64,000 nt of DNA from Mytilus galloprovincialis (Eukaryota; Mollusca; Bivalvia; Mytilida; Mytilidae): positions 48,306,122-48,370,121 of the forward strand of contig NC_134849.1 in the NCBI RefSeq assembly GCF_965363235.1, read 5' to 3'. Position 1 is the stretch's first letter; each line of letters starts with the position of its first letter. The notes beneath the pieces were generated by a model. It was not told where the DNA came from and did no database searches. It was given only the letters and a program-made list of their open reading frames with translations. Positions 1 to 10,530 of the stretch are shown here, in pieces. The position numbers and the translations under genes were made by a program.

Positions 1-430
1 AGGTCAACATACAAATTTGACCTTGAGGTATTTTTTAAAGATACATGAAATGATGATGATTGGTGAAGATCCTATGTGTCTACGACTTACGGTTTCTGAG
101 TTTTGGTGGCCAACCGACACCAGTTAATTTTCATAGGGGCATAACCCTACCAATGAGTCGTTGAATCTTTTCGATCCAAATGTAACGAAGAACCGGGGTC
201 TGGTCCTGAACAAATTTCACCCTTCATTTTTTTTCTACCTATTACGGTTACGGTGTTGGAACGATAACAAGGTTTTTGGGTTTCGGAGGGATTACTCCGA
301 ACCGACAAAATATTTCGACTCGCAGGGTGAGTTCAGGATAGGTATTCATGACACCGATACAAAGTGTGAACATGAAAGCGACACGTCTTACGGTTACGGA
401 GGGAAATTTTGTCAAAGTTTGGCGGAACAA
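1..430. other. Non-coding; probable end of an interspersed repeat running into (AAT)n
   Basis: CGG-rich short motifs (CGGTTACGG, TTTCGGAGGGA) run into an AAT microsatellite at about 434-461. The open frames here are short and show no protein features. Confidence 0.4.
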
Positions 431-433
431 GAA

Positions 434-461
434 GAATAATAATAATAATAATAATAATAAT
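434..461 (+). repeat. (AAT)n microsatellite
   Basis: About nine AAT units. They adjoin the hairpin array that follows. Confidence 0.9.
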
Positions 462-629
462 CAAAAGAAATACAGTAAGGTCTTTCCCTTTAGTAAAAGG
501 AAAGACCTTAATAATAATCAGAAGAAATACAGTAAGGTCTTTCCCTTTAGTAAAAGGAAAGACCTTAATAATCAGAAGAAATACAGTAAGGTCTTTCCCT
601 TTAGTAAAAGGAAAGACCTTAATAATAAT
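462..629 (+). repeat. Three tandem units each holding a long hairpin
   Basis: Units of 54-57 bp. Each contains AAGGTCTTTCC ... GGAAAGACCTT at 477-509, 534-566 and 588-620 (11-bp perfect stems extended by TTT/AAA). Units are separated by AAT-rich linkers. Confidence 0.9.
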
Positions 630-639
630 TGGACACCGT

Positions 640-1770
640 ACGACCTTCAATGATGAACAAAAGCAATACGATATAGTAATATACAAAAGGCATCTGCATA
701 AATAAAAAAAGTGTTTTAAAATCAAAAGCAGCAATGCCAATTGACTATTGGTTGAAATCCTTGAATAACACCATACTGGAAACAGTTAATGCAGATGGCA
801 ACCAACAGCAGCCACTACAGGCCTCACAAGTTCACCTGATTATCGTTGAAGACTGCTTAAGACTGGGTTACCATCTTGATGCTGGTTAGTTAATTTTTGT
901 CGTGTGATTGCTGTTTTATTGATGGATACCCCAAGCATTTGTTATTATTCATATAAAAACTGTTTAAACAATGAGATTGTGAGTTCTAATGATCAATCCA
1001 ATCCCACTCTTGGCAGGTATTGGCACTCGACTCTTGGCGCTCGACTCCAATCTTATTTGACTAGGATTGTCAATTTTTCTACCGAAGGTTGCCGGTTCTC
1101 TTCGGGCACTCGGGCTTCCTCAATCAATAAAAGAATGACCGTCACAAAATAGACAAAAGTGCTCAAAGCGGCGTTAAACACCAAACAATCACTCCAAACA
1201 ATCAATCGATCAATCAACCAACCAATAAATCAATCAATCTTGTGGCGGGGTTAAACATCATTGTTAGCACCACACCAACCTTGAAAGAGATTAATATAAG
1301 TTGCAAAACTTGTTTCCTAATCCACTATAAATAAATATGTTTAAACTAACCTTCCTTATAACCAAGGACAGTAGTGTAACAGTACAACATTACAATAACT
1401 AAAAGTCAGTTGATAATGACTTGACAACTAAGCAAACAAACAACCAACAAACTTATCACTCAATACTCATCATCAGGTACGGACTCTATATGTAGATAAA
1501 GCTTATAAAGCTTCAAAATGCAACCTATAGCTTGCTTGTGTACGAGTTTGCCCTGCTAACGTTTTACAATTATACGGTATGGGTTTTGCTCATTGTTGAA
1601 GGCCGTACGGTGTCCTATAGTTATATATCTCTTGCACGTTAAAGACACCCTTGTAGATTTCGAAAAGAGCAGGCTAATGCCGCTACAAGGCAGCACTCGC
1701 ACCCATAAAGTGGAAAGAGATTAATATAAGTTGCAAAACTTGTTTCTCAATCCACTGTAATTAAATATGT
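640..1770 (+). repeat. Interspersed repeat remnants: SINE-like tail and a bivalve repeat
   Basis: A GGCGTTAAACACCAAACAATC tail followed by CAATCAATC runs (1170-1245) is the usual end of molluscan SINE-like elements. A motif AATATAAGTTGCAAAACTTG occurs at about 1294 and 1724 and again near 21940. Positions 1565-1760 match the family also present at 21690-21995. No gene is visible. Confidence 0.6.
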
Positions 1771-3730
1771 TTTAAAAAAAAAACTATAGTTGTTAACTTC
1801 TATGTCATTTGATCATCTTACCACATCTTTTTTTATATATTATAAAGAACGCCGGTATAGTCTGCTTGAAAGCAAAATAGACAGTTCAAATTTTGACTTT
1901 TATTTTTATACATTTTAGGGCAGTTTTCCGCGGCGATGTCTCTGTACAAGAACAACATTAGATCCTCCCAGATGTGCTTCATTACAAGAGTACATATACG
2001 TTATGTATGTTATGTATGTTTTATGTTTCAATCACTACCATTGTCTGGTGAACTTACTTATTTATCATGTTTGTCTTATTTTCCTGTTTTTTGTCCACAT
2101 TCTATTGATAATTTACGACAGTGTTTATAACTGAAGTACTGATCGCATAGCAAATCATCAAAAATGTAAAGACATCCTGCATGTATAAATCTTTCCTTTA
2201 CAATTATTATATAGGCTTACCAAATTGAATTACGCAGCAAAATTTCTTTCGTCAAAATAGCTAAACAATTCAGGGAATATAAATTTTAATATCGTTTGCT
2301 TTATATGAAAATTTTACAAAAGAAATTAGTTTTTCATAAATTGAAATCTTAATTGTCAGCAGAACTGGAAGGTAATTATAAAGATACTGGAGTTCAAAAT
2401 TCTAGGTTTAATCGAGGATTAGTTTGACAAGGCTAATAAAAAGAAATTTCGAATCGCACTTTATTAAGTTTGTAATAGACAATCCTGACAGAGAGCATCT
2501 TTGTCAGCCAAAGGTGACGATCGATTCCCATGCATCCTTTCCACGCCAATGGTTAAAATCGAGTTCCTCACAGAGATCATCTTCGAGTACCATTCTTTCG
2601 ACCCTTGCTATCTTCTTTTAAACCTCGGGTCAAGTATCCCAGCTTAAATGTGTCAATGAGGAACACAATTCATTATTTGGGATACATCGAAAGTATAACA
2701 TATCTATAAAAAAAAAAACGAGAAGAAAGGATATATTCATTTTCTTAGTGAGAAATCAAAGGTCAATACACCTGGTTTTTCTCGTTTTTTTTAAATTTTA
2801 TTTTCCGTTAATGATCAATTAATGGATTTTATTTTACGTCCAGTGACCGGTATTTCGTGCATATCATGACGAGAACAAATTAGTAGTTTCTGGTTTCTGC
2901 ATGGGAGATTGTCAGACATGAAAGGAAGGATCGTTTGATCCACTGGAAATAGGATCTTGTGGCTTTACCCTGTCTAACCACAAACTTCTCGATTCGATGT
3001 AAAGAGAGTGCGCGACACTCTCCCACAACAGGATATCGAATTATAATCCCAACCTAGATTTCTTGTCAGAATTTTATGAAAGTCATATCAAAGGTTTATC
3101 TAATACGCAATTTTTCAGTCGAGTTAGATAATATGCACATATGGATTATTTTTACAAACAAATGATGAATTAAAGTTACACAAATCAAATCAACTCATAT
3201 ACGTTTATTTCATAATCAAAGGACATTCAAATAAAAAAAAAAGACGTGCGTAACACATTACAAATTCAGGCGCTTCTTTTTTTTATTATTATTATTTTGG
3301 TGTATAATTTTCCATAGTAAATTTTTTTTTTACATTTTAACTTATTTTCAATTATTTTATATGTTCTTGCTCTTTTAAAGAACGCTAACTAGAAAACAAT
3401 AGTCATGAAAGAAAGGGGGCATAGATTTGTAAGAGGGAAGGTAGCTTAATGGAAGAAAGATAACTCAATAATAATATAATGTCATTTAGGCATGTTAGGT
3501 GTGCCATTTTTGTAAGTTGTGTCTCGACCGCTTTGAAGTTCAGATATTTGCATATGGACATTATAAAACTTTTGTTCTAATATGACTTGATTTGAAAAAA
3601 TCAGTGAAATTTTAAAATAAACTACCGTTCATGTTACAGCTTTCGATAATTATCAAAATCATGATTGTTTCCGGTGAAAGACCCATCTTAAAATCCTCTA
3701 GTTGTATTTAGATTTTACTTAATTTGTATT
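1771..3730. other. Intergenic, no firm gene
   Basis: AT-rich. The only coding-like signal is a 37-codon minus-strand frame at 2504-2617, reported as a finding. A small hairpin AGAGTG-CGCGA-CACTCT lies near 3004-3021. Confidence 0.5.
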
Positions 3731-3734
3731 TTTA

Positions 3735-4125
3735 TCGAGAAGGTGTGAACTATATACGATACTATCAACTACAAAAATGCAGTCTTGATTAATATAATAT
3801 CCACTACAAAAACATTTATATAGAAGTCTTGATTAATATACTATCTACTACAAAAAACTTTCGTATAAGGGTCTTGGTCAATATACTATGAACTACATTT
3901 TTTTTATTGGAGTCGACAGAAATAGGAGTCTTGGTTAATATACTATCAACTTCAGAAACCTTTGTATAGGGGTCTTGGGTAACAACTACAAACATTTTGT
4001 ATAGGGGTCTAGGACAATATACTATAAACTACAAAAACTTGTACAGGGGTCTTGGGTAATATACTATCAACTTCAATTTTTTAATAGGAGTCTTGGTTAA
4101 TATACTATCAACTACACATACTTTT
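3735..4125 (+). repeat. Degenerate tandem repeat, TACTATCAACTAC type
   Basis: About seven imperfect units of 50-70 bp with the core ATACTATCAACTACAAAAAC and GGGGTCTTGG. The same motif reappears at 6283-6360, on the far side of the LINE fragment and a bivalve repeat. Confidence 0.75.
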
Positions 4126-4556
4126 GTTTCTCAAAAATCATCTCTTCATCGTCTTGATATTAACTCAATAAATATTGGAGAAACTCATGCAGTGTGGAAC
4201 ACAGCTCTTAATCTATCAGGAGAAACAAAAACGTCAATAATTAAAGCAAGAATTCTTACTGGAATTTACATGCTTCAAGCAAATAAGGCAAAATTCCAAA
4301 TAGAAAATGCTGACTCAATCTGTCCCTTTTGTATGATTGAAGAAGAAAATCCACTTCATTACAAGATGTCCTGTCCTTGAAGGTATCCGCAGAAAACACT
4401 ATGGAACCATCAAGCCCAGTTGATAACAGACTGTAGGAAACTCACTGGAGAATATCTGCCTTATGATGCAGAGCTTATGAACAATATAGAGTCAACATCT
4501 CGTAAAATGTGCTATGATATTCATGTGAAGCTTCTGAACGCAATGAACATAGATTA
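4100..4556 (+). pseudogene. 3' remnant of a LINE reverse transcriptase
   Basis: The frame reads KARILTGIYMLQANKAKF, then a Cys-His knuckle (CPFC, six residues, H, three residues, C; residues at about 4322-4377). This is the layout found near the C-terminus of non-LTR retrotransposon polyproteins. A TGA at 4378 breaks the frame, which then continues open to TAA at 4554 with LINE-like sequence (TLWNHQAQLITDCRKLTGEY). The 5' parts (endonuclease, RT palm) are absent. It is a dead, 5'-truncated copy; the clade is not determined. Confidence 0.7.
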
Positions 4557-4755
4557 ACAAAATGCAAACCGTATTTTTTCACCAAATATCTAGCCAAATT
4601 CAACTCTGCCTGGTTATCTGATTTCAAATGGTGCAGATACAGTACCAAGGGTCAAGACCATGCTTACCACACTTCATGCACAGCTGACTATGGTGGCCCT
4701 AATGACTTAATTGACCAAACTTATGGAGACAGCTACCCACCAGCAAGCCTACAAC

Positions 4756-4945
4756 TCAATTTAACACCCTCTGTTACAAGCATGTTCATTACCTACAACT
4801 CTATCAACTTTACACCCTCTGTTACAAGCATGTTCATTACCTTCAACTCTATCAACTTTACACCCTCTGTTACAAGCATGTTCATTACCTACAACTCTAT
4901 CAACTTTACACCCTCTGTTACAAGCATGTTCAGTAGTGGTACCAA
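4756..4945 (+). repeat. 48-bp tandem repeat, about 3.7 units
   Basis: Units begin near 4760, 4809, 4857 and 4905 with TTTACACCCTCTGTTACAAG. Being a multiple of three, the array gives an open frame (MFITYNSINFTPSVTS repeated) that is a by-product of the repeat. Confidence 0.9.
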
Positions 4946-5032
4946 AGTTGACAATGTAGCTTAATCAGAGGTACCTTTTGTATGATAGTTGATCATTTGA
5001 TCTTGAAATAAACATAATGAATAAATATTCTT

Positions 5033-5200
5033 CTATCTTAATCAAAGTAAAAATGGATATGCAAGTGTTTAAAGGTATGGAATTTTTGTTCTTTAAACAA
5101 CAACAAAAAAAGAAAAGATATTTGAAAACCCCTTATCTTCTATTTTAATCAAGTAAAAATGGATATGCAGGTGTTTAAAGGTCTATAATCAACAACAAAA
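5033..5200 (+). repeat. Two direct copies of a 50-bp motif
   Basis: The motif AAAATGGATATGCARGTGTT with its flanks occurs at about 5035 and 5143. It lies downstream of the LINE fragment and may be part of its 3' UTR. Confidence 0.6.
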
Positions 5201-5265
5201 AAGAAGAGATGCAGTTAAAACACCCCAAAAAAACCCATTGCGTACGTCAATAAAAAGGTCGATAA

Positions 5266-5733
5266 ACAAGAATGTGTCCAAAGTACACGGATGCCCCACT
5301 CGCACTATCATTTTCCATGTTCAGTGGACCGTGAAATTGAGGTCAAAATTTTAATTTGGCATTTTAATTAGACAGATCATATCATAGGGAACATGTGTAT
5401 TTAGTTTCAAGTTGATTGCACTTCAACTTCGTCAAAAACTACCTTGACCAAAAACTTTAACCTGAACTTCGCACTATCATTTTCTATGTTCAGTGGACCG
5501 TGAAATTGGGGCCAAAACTTAATTTGGCACTAAAATTAAAAAGATCATATCATGAGGAACATATGTACTAAGTTTAAAGTTGATTGGACTCAGTCAACTT
5601 CATCAAAAACTACCTTGACCAAAAACTTTAACCCGAATCCCGACGAACGGACGCACAGACGGACGGAATGACGAACGGACGTACAGACCAGAAAAAATAA
5701 TGCCCCTCTACTATCGTAGGTGGGGCATAAAAA
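5266..5733 (+). mobile_element. Bivalve repeat family B (ACAAGAATGTGTCC ... GGGGCATAAAA)
   Basis: Begins ACAAGAATGTGTCC and contains two units of an approximately 165-bp body (TATCATTTTCYATGTTCAG, AACTTCATCAAAAACTACC). It ends in a hairpin ATGCCCC...GGGGCAT followed by an A-tract. Other copies are at 43397, 48722, 49588 and 51449. No coding capacity. Confidence 0.8.
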
Positions 5734-6361
5734 TCTCCAACTATGAGGCCTAAACTCAGCTGAAAATTTCCAAATCTCCAGTTGTGGTTTGCCAACTCTG
5801 TCACATGTCTGAAAGTGAATATGTGTGTACTCAGTAAGAACCATATTGACTAATCAATAGCTATCGTTTATATATCATTTGTGTGCTTGGATGTTATCAT
5901 GCTTAACTATAGCATTATATTAATCTGTGTGGCTTGGCTTGCCTGCTAGAATAACAGTAGCAAATATTAGTGGCCTTGTCTTGCTATGTTGTGCTGATTA
6001 CAAAACCGTTTATATGAAAACTTTTCAGTTTTTAAAGATTTCAGTCTGAAATTTTTAGTCTGTATATATTAACATTTAAAACAGTCCATAGTTTTATGAT
6101 AGAAGTTTTAAAATTATACATTCTATGTGGAATACTTTTAAAATGGATTATATTGTGCCGTGTAACATAAGCCTCACATTCTATATTGATATTTGTGCAC
6201 GTGTAATATAAGCCAACTATTTCTTAAAATCCGTTTTGATGTGCTCCTCATTAGCCGGATAAAGATACAGAAAAGAAGAAGAAGTATAGAACTCTTGATC
6301 AGTATAATATCAACTACAAAACATTTTGTATAGAGCTCTTGGTCAATATACTATCAACCTA

Positions 6362-6970
6362 TTACGTCTTAATGAGTTTGTATTCCACTAGGCTATCCCC
6401 AGCCTAGTAGTCAGTACGTCTGTGTTGATCTGAATTGTCATTGATATGGTCATGATTATAAGTTTACACTTTGATTTTTTGAATTACTAAGGCTTTTCCT
6501 CTTAGGAATAGATAACGTTAGCTGTATTTGGCAATTATTTTTTTTTGGAACTTTGGGTCCTCTGTGCTCCTTAACTTCGTACTTTATTTTGCCTTTTTAA
6601 CAATTTTTTATTCGAGCGTCACCGATAAGTCTTTTGTAGACGAAACGCGCGTCTGGCGCAAATATAAAACTTTAATCTTGGTATCTATGATGAGTTTATT
6701 TAAAACCACTGGGTCGATGCCACTGCTTGTGGAGTTTTCATTCCCCGAGGGTATCATCAGCCATGTAGTCAGCACTTCTGTGTTGACATGATTTATCATT
6801 CATATGGTTATAGTTATAATTTAACTGTTTACAAAACTTTGAATTTTTGAAATCCTAAGGTTTTTCTACCTCAGGAATAGATTAACTAAGCTGTATTTGG
6901 CATAACTATTAGGAATTTTCGGCCTTCAGTGCTCTTCAAATTCGTACTTGATATGGCCTTTTAACATTCC
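6362..6970 (+). mobile_element. Degenerate retrozyme, about 1.6 tandem monomers
   Basis: Two related monomers are about 358 bp apart (GTAGTCAGTACGTCTGTGTT at 6407, GTAGTCAGCACTTCTGTGTT at 6765). Between them lies a hammerhead-ribozyme fold (6615-6661). Tandem monomers with a hammerhead are the known layout of metazoan retrozymes. Confidence 0.65.
6615..6661 (+). ncRNA. Hammerhead ribozyme, type I, with two core mutations
   Basis: Stem I pairs GCGTCA (6616-6621) with TGGCGC (about 6655-6660). Stem II is GTC-TTTTGTA-GAC. GAAA is followed by a short self-complementary ACGCGCGT stem III, then the GUC cleavage triplet. The conserved CUGAUGA core reads CCGATAA here, so G8 (a catalytic base) is A. 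This copy should not cleave. Confidence 0.7.
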
Positions 6971-7009
6971 TCATACCTCATTTTCTTCTTTTTATAAGCC
7001 ATACAAGTG

Positions 7010-7170
7010 GCAGTTAAGACAGTTGTAAAACCAGGTTCAACCAGATTTAACCAGAGACATTGTATTATGGTTCTCTGATTTAACCCACAATTCCCTTCAG
7101 AAAATGCCTGTACAGTTGTTTTTCGCTCGTTGATTGATGGACTCTATTTATTTTATTTGCCTTGGAGTTC
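7010..7170 (+). repeat. Mussel interspersed repeat family A, partial
   Basis: Holds AAAATGCCTGTACAGTTGTT and GCCTTGGAGTTCGATAATGT, degenerate matches to the family seen intact at 22561 and 50790. Confidence 0.55.
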
Positions 7171-7830
7171 GATAATGTTGTCATTTTTTTTTTAACATAT
7201 TTATTTTCAACAATTAAGACTGTCAAGACCGAAAATGCAAGTTATATTAATTCATGGCACAAAACCCGGAAAAAACTCAGGTTTTACTGTTGTTCTTCAT
7301 TTCTAAGTTCTTCAATCTCCCCGTTATATTTTTTCATCAAATAAGCCAATATTGAGGAGAAATTTCTATATAAAAAATATAGTCTAAATTTGATCACAGT
7401 GATGTTTATGAGTTGAAGTAGTTTCAACTTTATAAAACAAAAAGTAAACAAAAAGAATTTCAACAACATGCAAGATAATGCAGCACCAAACGTACAAAGA
7501 GAAATAACTCGAATTGACTTAAGTTTATTTTTTACATGAATAGTCTCTCTTCCAACATGTAATAATCCGTCATTTTCGAAACTGTTTATACATGTTACAA
7601 CGTAAATAAATAGATTAAAACAACTATTTTGAATGTGGGAAATCTCTAATCAAATATCGAAAACCAAACAAAAAAAAAATGAAAAAGACAAACAGACAAA
7701 CAATATTAATAATATAAACAAATTACAATACAGGAGAACGGAGACGGTCACCCAATGTACATTTCAACAACAACAACAAACACATAGATTCATAGAACAC
7801 AATGAACTAAAGTGTTGTCAGGTGCGTACT
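7171..7830. other. Intergenic, no gene seen
   Basis: AT-rich sequence. Frames here lack any recognisable protein features. Confidence 0.5.
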
Positions 7831-7839
7831 AGGGCAAAA

Positions 7840-8060
7840 ATGCCACACATGTGTCACGCAGGTACCTCAAAACGCATGTCACAGGTGTGTCACATGCGTT
7901 ATACACATGTTTCTTGCCACGCATAGGAATCATGCGTGATACACATGCGTTCACATGCGTAACACACACTTGTGAATCGCATGTATTGAATAACGCATGT
8001 GACACATGCGATATTTGCATGTGTAACACATGTAGAGTAAAACGCATGTGATACACAGGC
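7840..8060. repeat. Dense array of ACGCATGTGACAC-type motifs
   Basis: At least ten occurrences of CATGTG or its complement CACATG, many extended to CGCATGTGNNACAC in both orientations. It is followed by AATTCATGTGAATATTACA repeats near 8130-8175 and again at 8519-8560. Confidence 0.7.
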
Positions 8061-8214
8061 AAATTTTAATAAGAAATGTATTCCATTGAAATTCTTAATT
8101 TACTTAAAAAAAAATCTATTTTCACGTGAAATTCATGTGAATATTACATATTAAATTCATGTGAATATTACACGTTTCACAAATGGTATCGGATATGTTC
8201 CTTACGTCGTAACT

Positions 8215-8520
8215 ACAATCCCCTTCCCTTTCATGAATGTGACCTACAGAATAAGACTATTTACCGGATTTGTCATCGCATAAGCAACACGACGGGTGCC
8301 ACATGTGGAGCAGGATCTGCTTACCCTTCCGGAGCACCTGAGATCACCCCTAGTTTTTGGTGGGGTTCGTGTTGTTTATTCTTTAGTTTTCTATGTTGTG
8401 TCATGTGTACTATTGTTTATCTGTTTTTCTTTTTCATTTTTAGCCATGTCGTTGTCAGTTTGTTTGGATGTATGAGTTTGACTGTCCCTTTGGTATCTTT
8501 CGTCCCTCTTTTACAAATTA
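8215..8520 (+). repeat. Abundant mussel repeat family D, plus copy
   Basis: Carries CACGACGGGTGCCACATGTG, GTTTTCTATGTTGTGTCATG and TTTGACTGTCCCTTTGGTAT. The same sequence lies inverted at 12306-12610. Confidence 0.8.
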
Positions 8521-9360
8521 AATTCATGTGAACAATTCACAATAACAAAGTTCATGTGAAAAATTTATATTCAATTTATTCTGAATTAAAACATGGAATT
8601 CATTAGAACATTCATGCGTTAAATTTTTGTAACATGGAGATACAAATTCTCCTGAATTTTACACATTCCAATATTTATATCATTTCCTATTTGAAAAAAA
8701 ATAATCATTATAGCTGTTCACATTGGTCTGAAGATTTTCCATAAAAGGGGCACATATAATCATCAAATGATTCATATTTATCTTTTAATTTGGCATAAAT
8801 TACCTCCCTTGAAAGTAGATCAGGTGCAACTACAAAAAGTTGTCGATATTTGAATTATATTTCTATCTATGTTTATATTTACCTCTTGTAGATTCATAAG
8901 AGTGTAATTTTTATATATTATATATATATATATATATATGTGTGTATACATCTTTGATTTCAATTCCAAGATACCAAGATCATTTTTTAACATTCTTTTA
9001 AAGAATCCAGTCCTTAGCAAGGAAGAAGATTTGAAGGACTATTGGCACTATAAGTATTGAATATTGCTTTATGATCTGATGTGTAAACTGCATGACGCGA
9101 TTATCCCACACTTTTATGAATCGTTCGGTCTACTGCACACGAGTCATAAGTCGCATTGTACAATGATTAAGTTGGCTATGATCAAAATAAAAAAAAAAGA
9201 ACGTGAAACAGTTCATGCATGATACATATCGACCTTCTCTACTTCTTTCATTAATTTGCATTCATCTTCTGTTGTATTATCACATGTCCAAAGGAAATAT
9301 CAATCCAACAAAATATGTGCACAAATCAGGTTAAATGCCATCATTAAATTACATACAACA
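8521..9360. other. Intergenic with a TA dinucleotide run
   Basis: A (TA)n/(TG)n tract lies at about 8917-8948. Nothing else was recognised. Confidence 0.5.
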
Positions 9361-9531
9361 AAAACTGAAGTGTCTGGAGGCTGTCTTTGAATCCTACCAA
9401 TATGGACGATGCGACGACAGTAGATGGACTTTCTTTCCATAAATGAATTGCAGATAGAATAATTGCTTGGGCTTTTGTATTCTTGAGAATTAATAGTAGG
9501 AATCTGGTGTCATGTCCTCTTGTTATTAATG

Positions 9532-10530
9532 CTACACCCTCGGTATTAAGTATTGTTCTGATGTCATTGCATCAAGGTGATGTATTATGCGGTTGAGCAG
9601 GATGGTCTTTATTCTCTTTCTTCGTTCATGTAATTCGACCAATTGCAGGGCTTCTAGCATCTTGGTTACACTACCGATGGTTCTATAGTCGCGCAAGTTA
9701 CAAAAAGTGCTGCTCGTCTCTGTGTCATTTCTAATTCTATGATATTTTCCTGAGTTATTGGACCCCAAATGATACAAGCATACTTTATAATTGGTCTTAC
9801 TATAGTGGGTAGCATTGTGCCTAGATCGTATTAAGACAGGATATTCCTTCTAAAAATATTGATGTTGGTAGCTTTTATTGTTACGCAGCCTTTGTGCTAT
9901 ACAAGTAGTTGTAGAGCTTAGATATTGTTCGTTCTGTACTACTTCTTATGTCATATGGTGTAGTTCTTGATAATGAAATTTACTCTTTTTTGTTACCTGT
10001 TTCACCTCACTTATGTCTTGATTGAATTTCATAAACCATATGTCTTCCCATTTCTGTAGATTGTCTCTCTTGAGTAATATGGTATCACCCTCTTTACATA
10101 TCTTTATCGTATAAGTAAGCAATCCTCTGTGAATAATCTAGATTTAGTTTAACTAGTTCTTGCTAGCTATTTTTGTATACTAGATGTTACGTCTGATATT
10201 CTGACTTCTTTCTGTCTAGAACAACCTACTGTGTTCGGTCCTGAAAGATAGTAGTTTCCAATTAAAGTGTCTTCCCTCGTATACCATAGAAGCAGCATTT
10301 CTTTAATAGACAATGATGTGACACTTTGTCAAACGCCTCAAAAAGTCTAGCAATACTCAATTCATTTGATCCCAGTCCATCTGCTAGATCTTGTTGATTA
10401 ATAGCATGCTGGCTTTTACATGATCTATATTTCTCAGAAACCGTGTTGATTATCAAACAGGATGTTGTTTTCATCAAAATTAGTGATGATGTCACTATGC
10501 AGTATATGGTTCATGATCCTGCTACACATC
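9532..10530 (-). pseudogene. Decayed Jockey/CR1-like LINE reverse transcriptase
   Basis: Three pieces on the minus strand lie in the order expected of a non-LTR reverse transcriptase. About 10530-10262 has QDLADGLGSNE then FEAFDKVSHHCLL and GIRGK (around the RT palm). About 10070-9960 has LQKWEDIWFMKFNQDISEVK. About 9830-9532 has RPIIKYACIIWGPITQENI and LEMTQRRAALFV, then, after a frameshift, LEALQLVELHERRKRIKTIL. The catalytic YADD region is not found intact and stops and frameshifts separate the blocks, so the copy is dead. Confidence 0.75.

Noticed and set aside
333-740. 135-codon minus-strand frame with repeated PFTKGKDLTVFLL
   Set aside because: A translation of the hairpin tandem repeat and AAT microsatellite.
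1160-1250. tRNA-derived SINE head
   Set aside because: Only the CAATCAATC tail is clear; no A-box/B-box pair or tRNA fold could be drawn upstream.
4782-4964. Open frame with 16-residue repeats (MFITYNSINFTPSVTS)
   Set aside because: A by-product of a 48-bp tandem repeat whose length is a multiple of three.
7840-8060. Possible CRISPR-like array of short spaced motifs
   Set aside because: Motifs are irregularly spaced, of both orientations and in animal DNA; there are no regular repeats or spacers.
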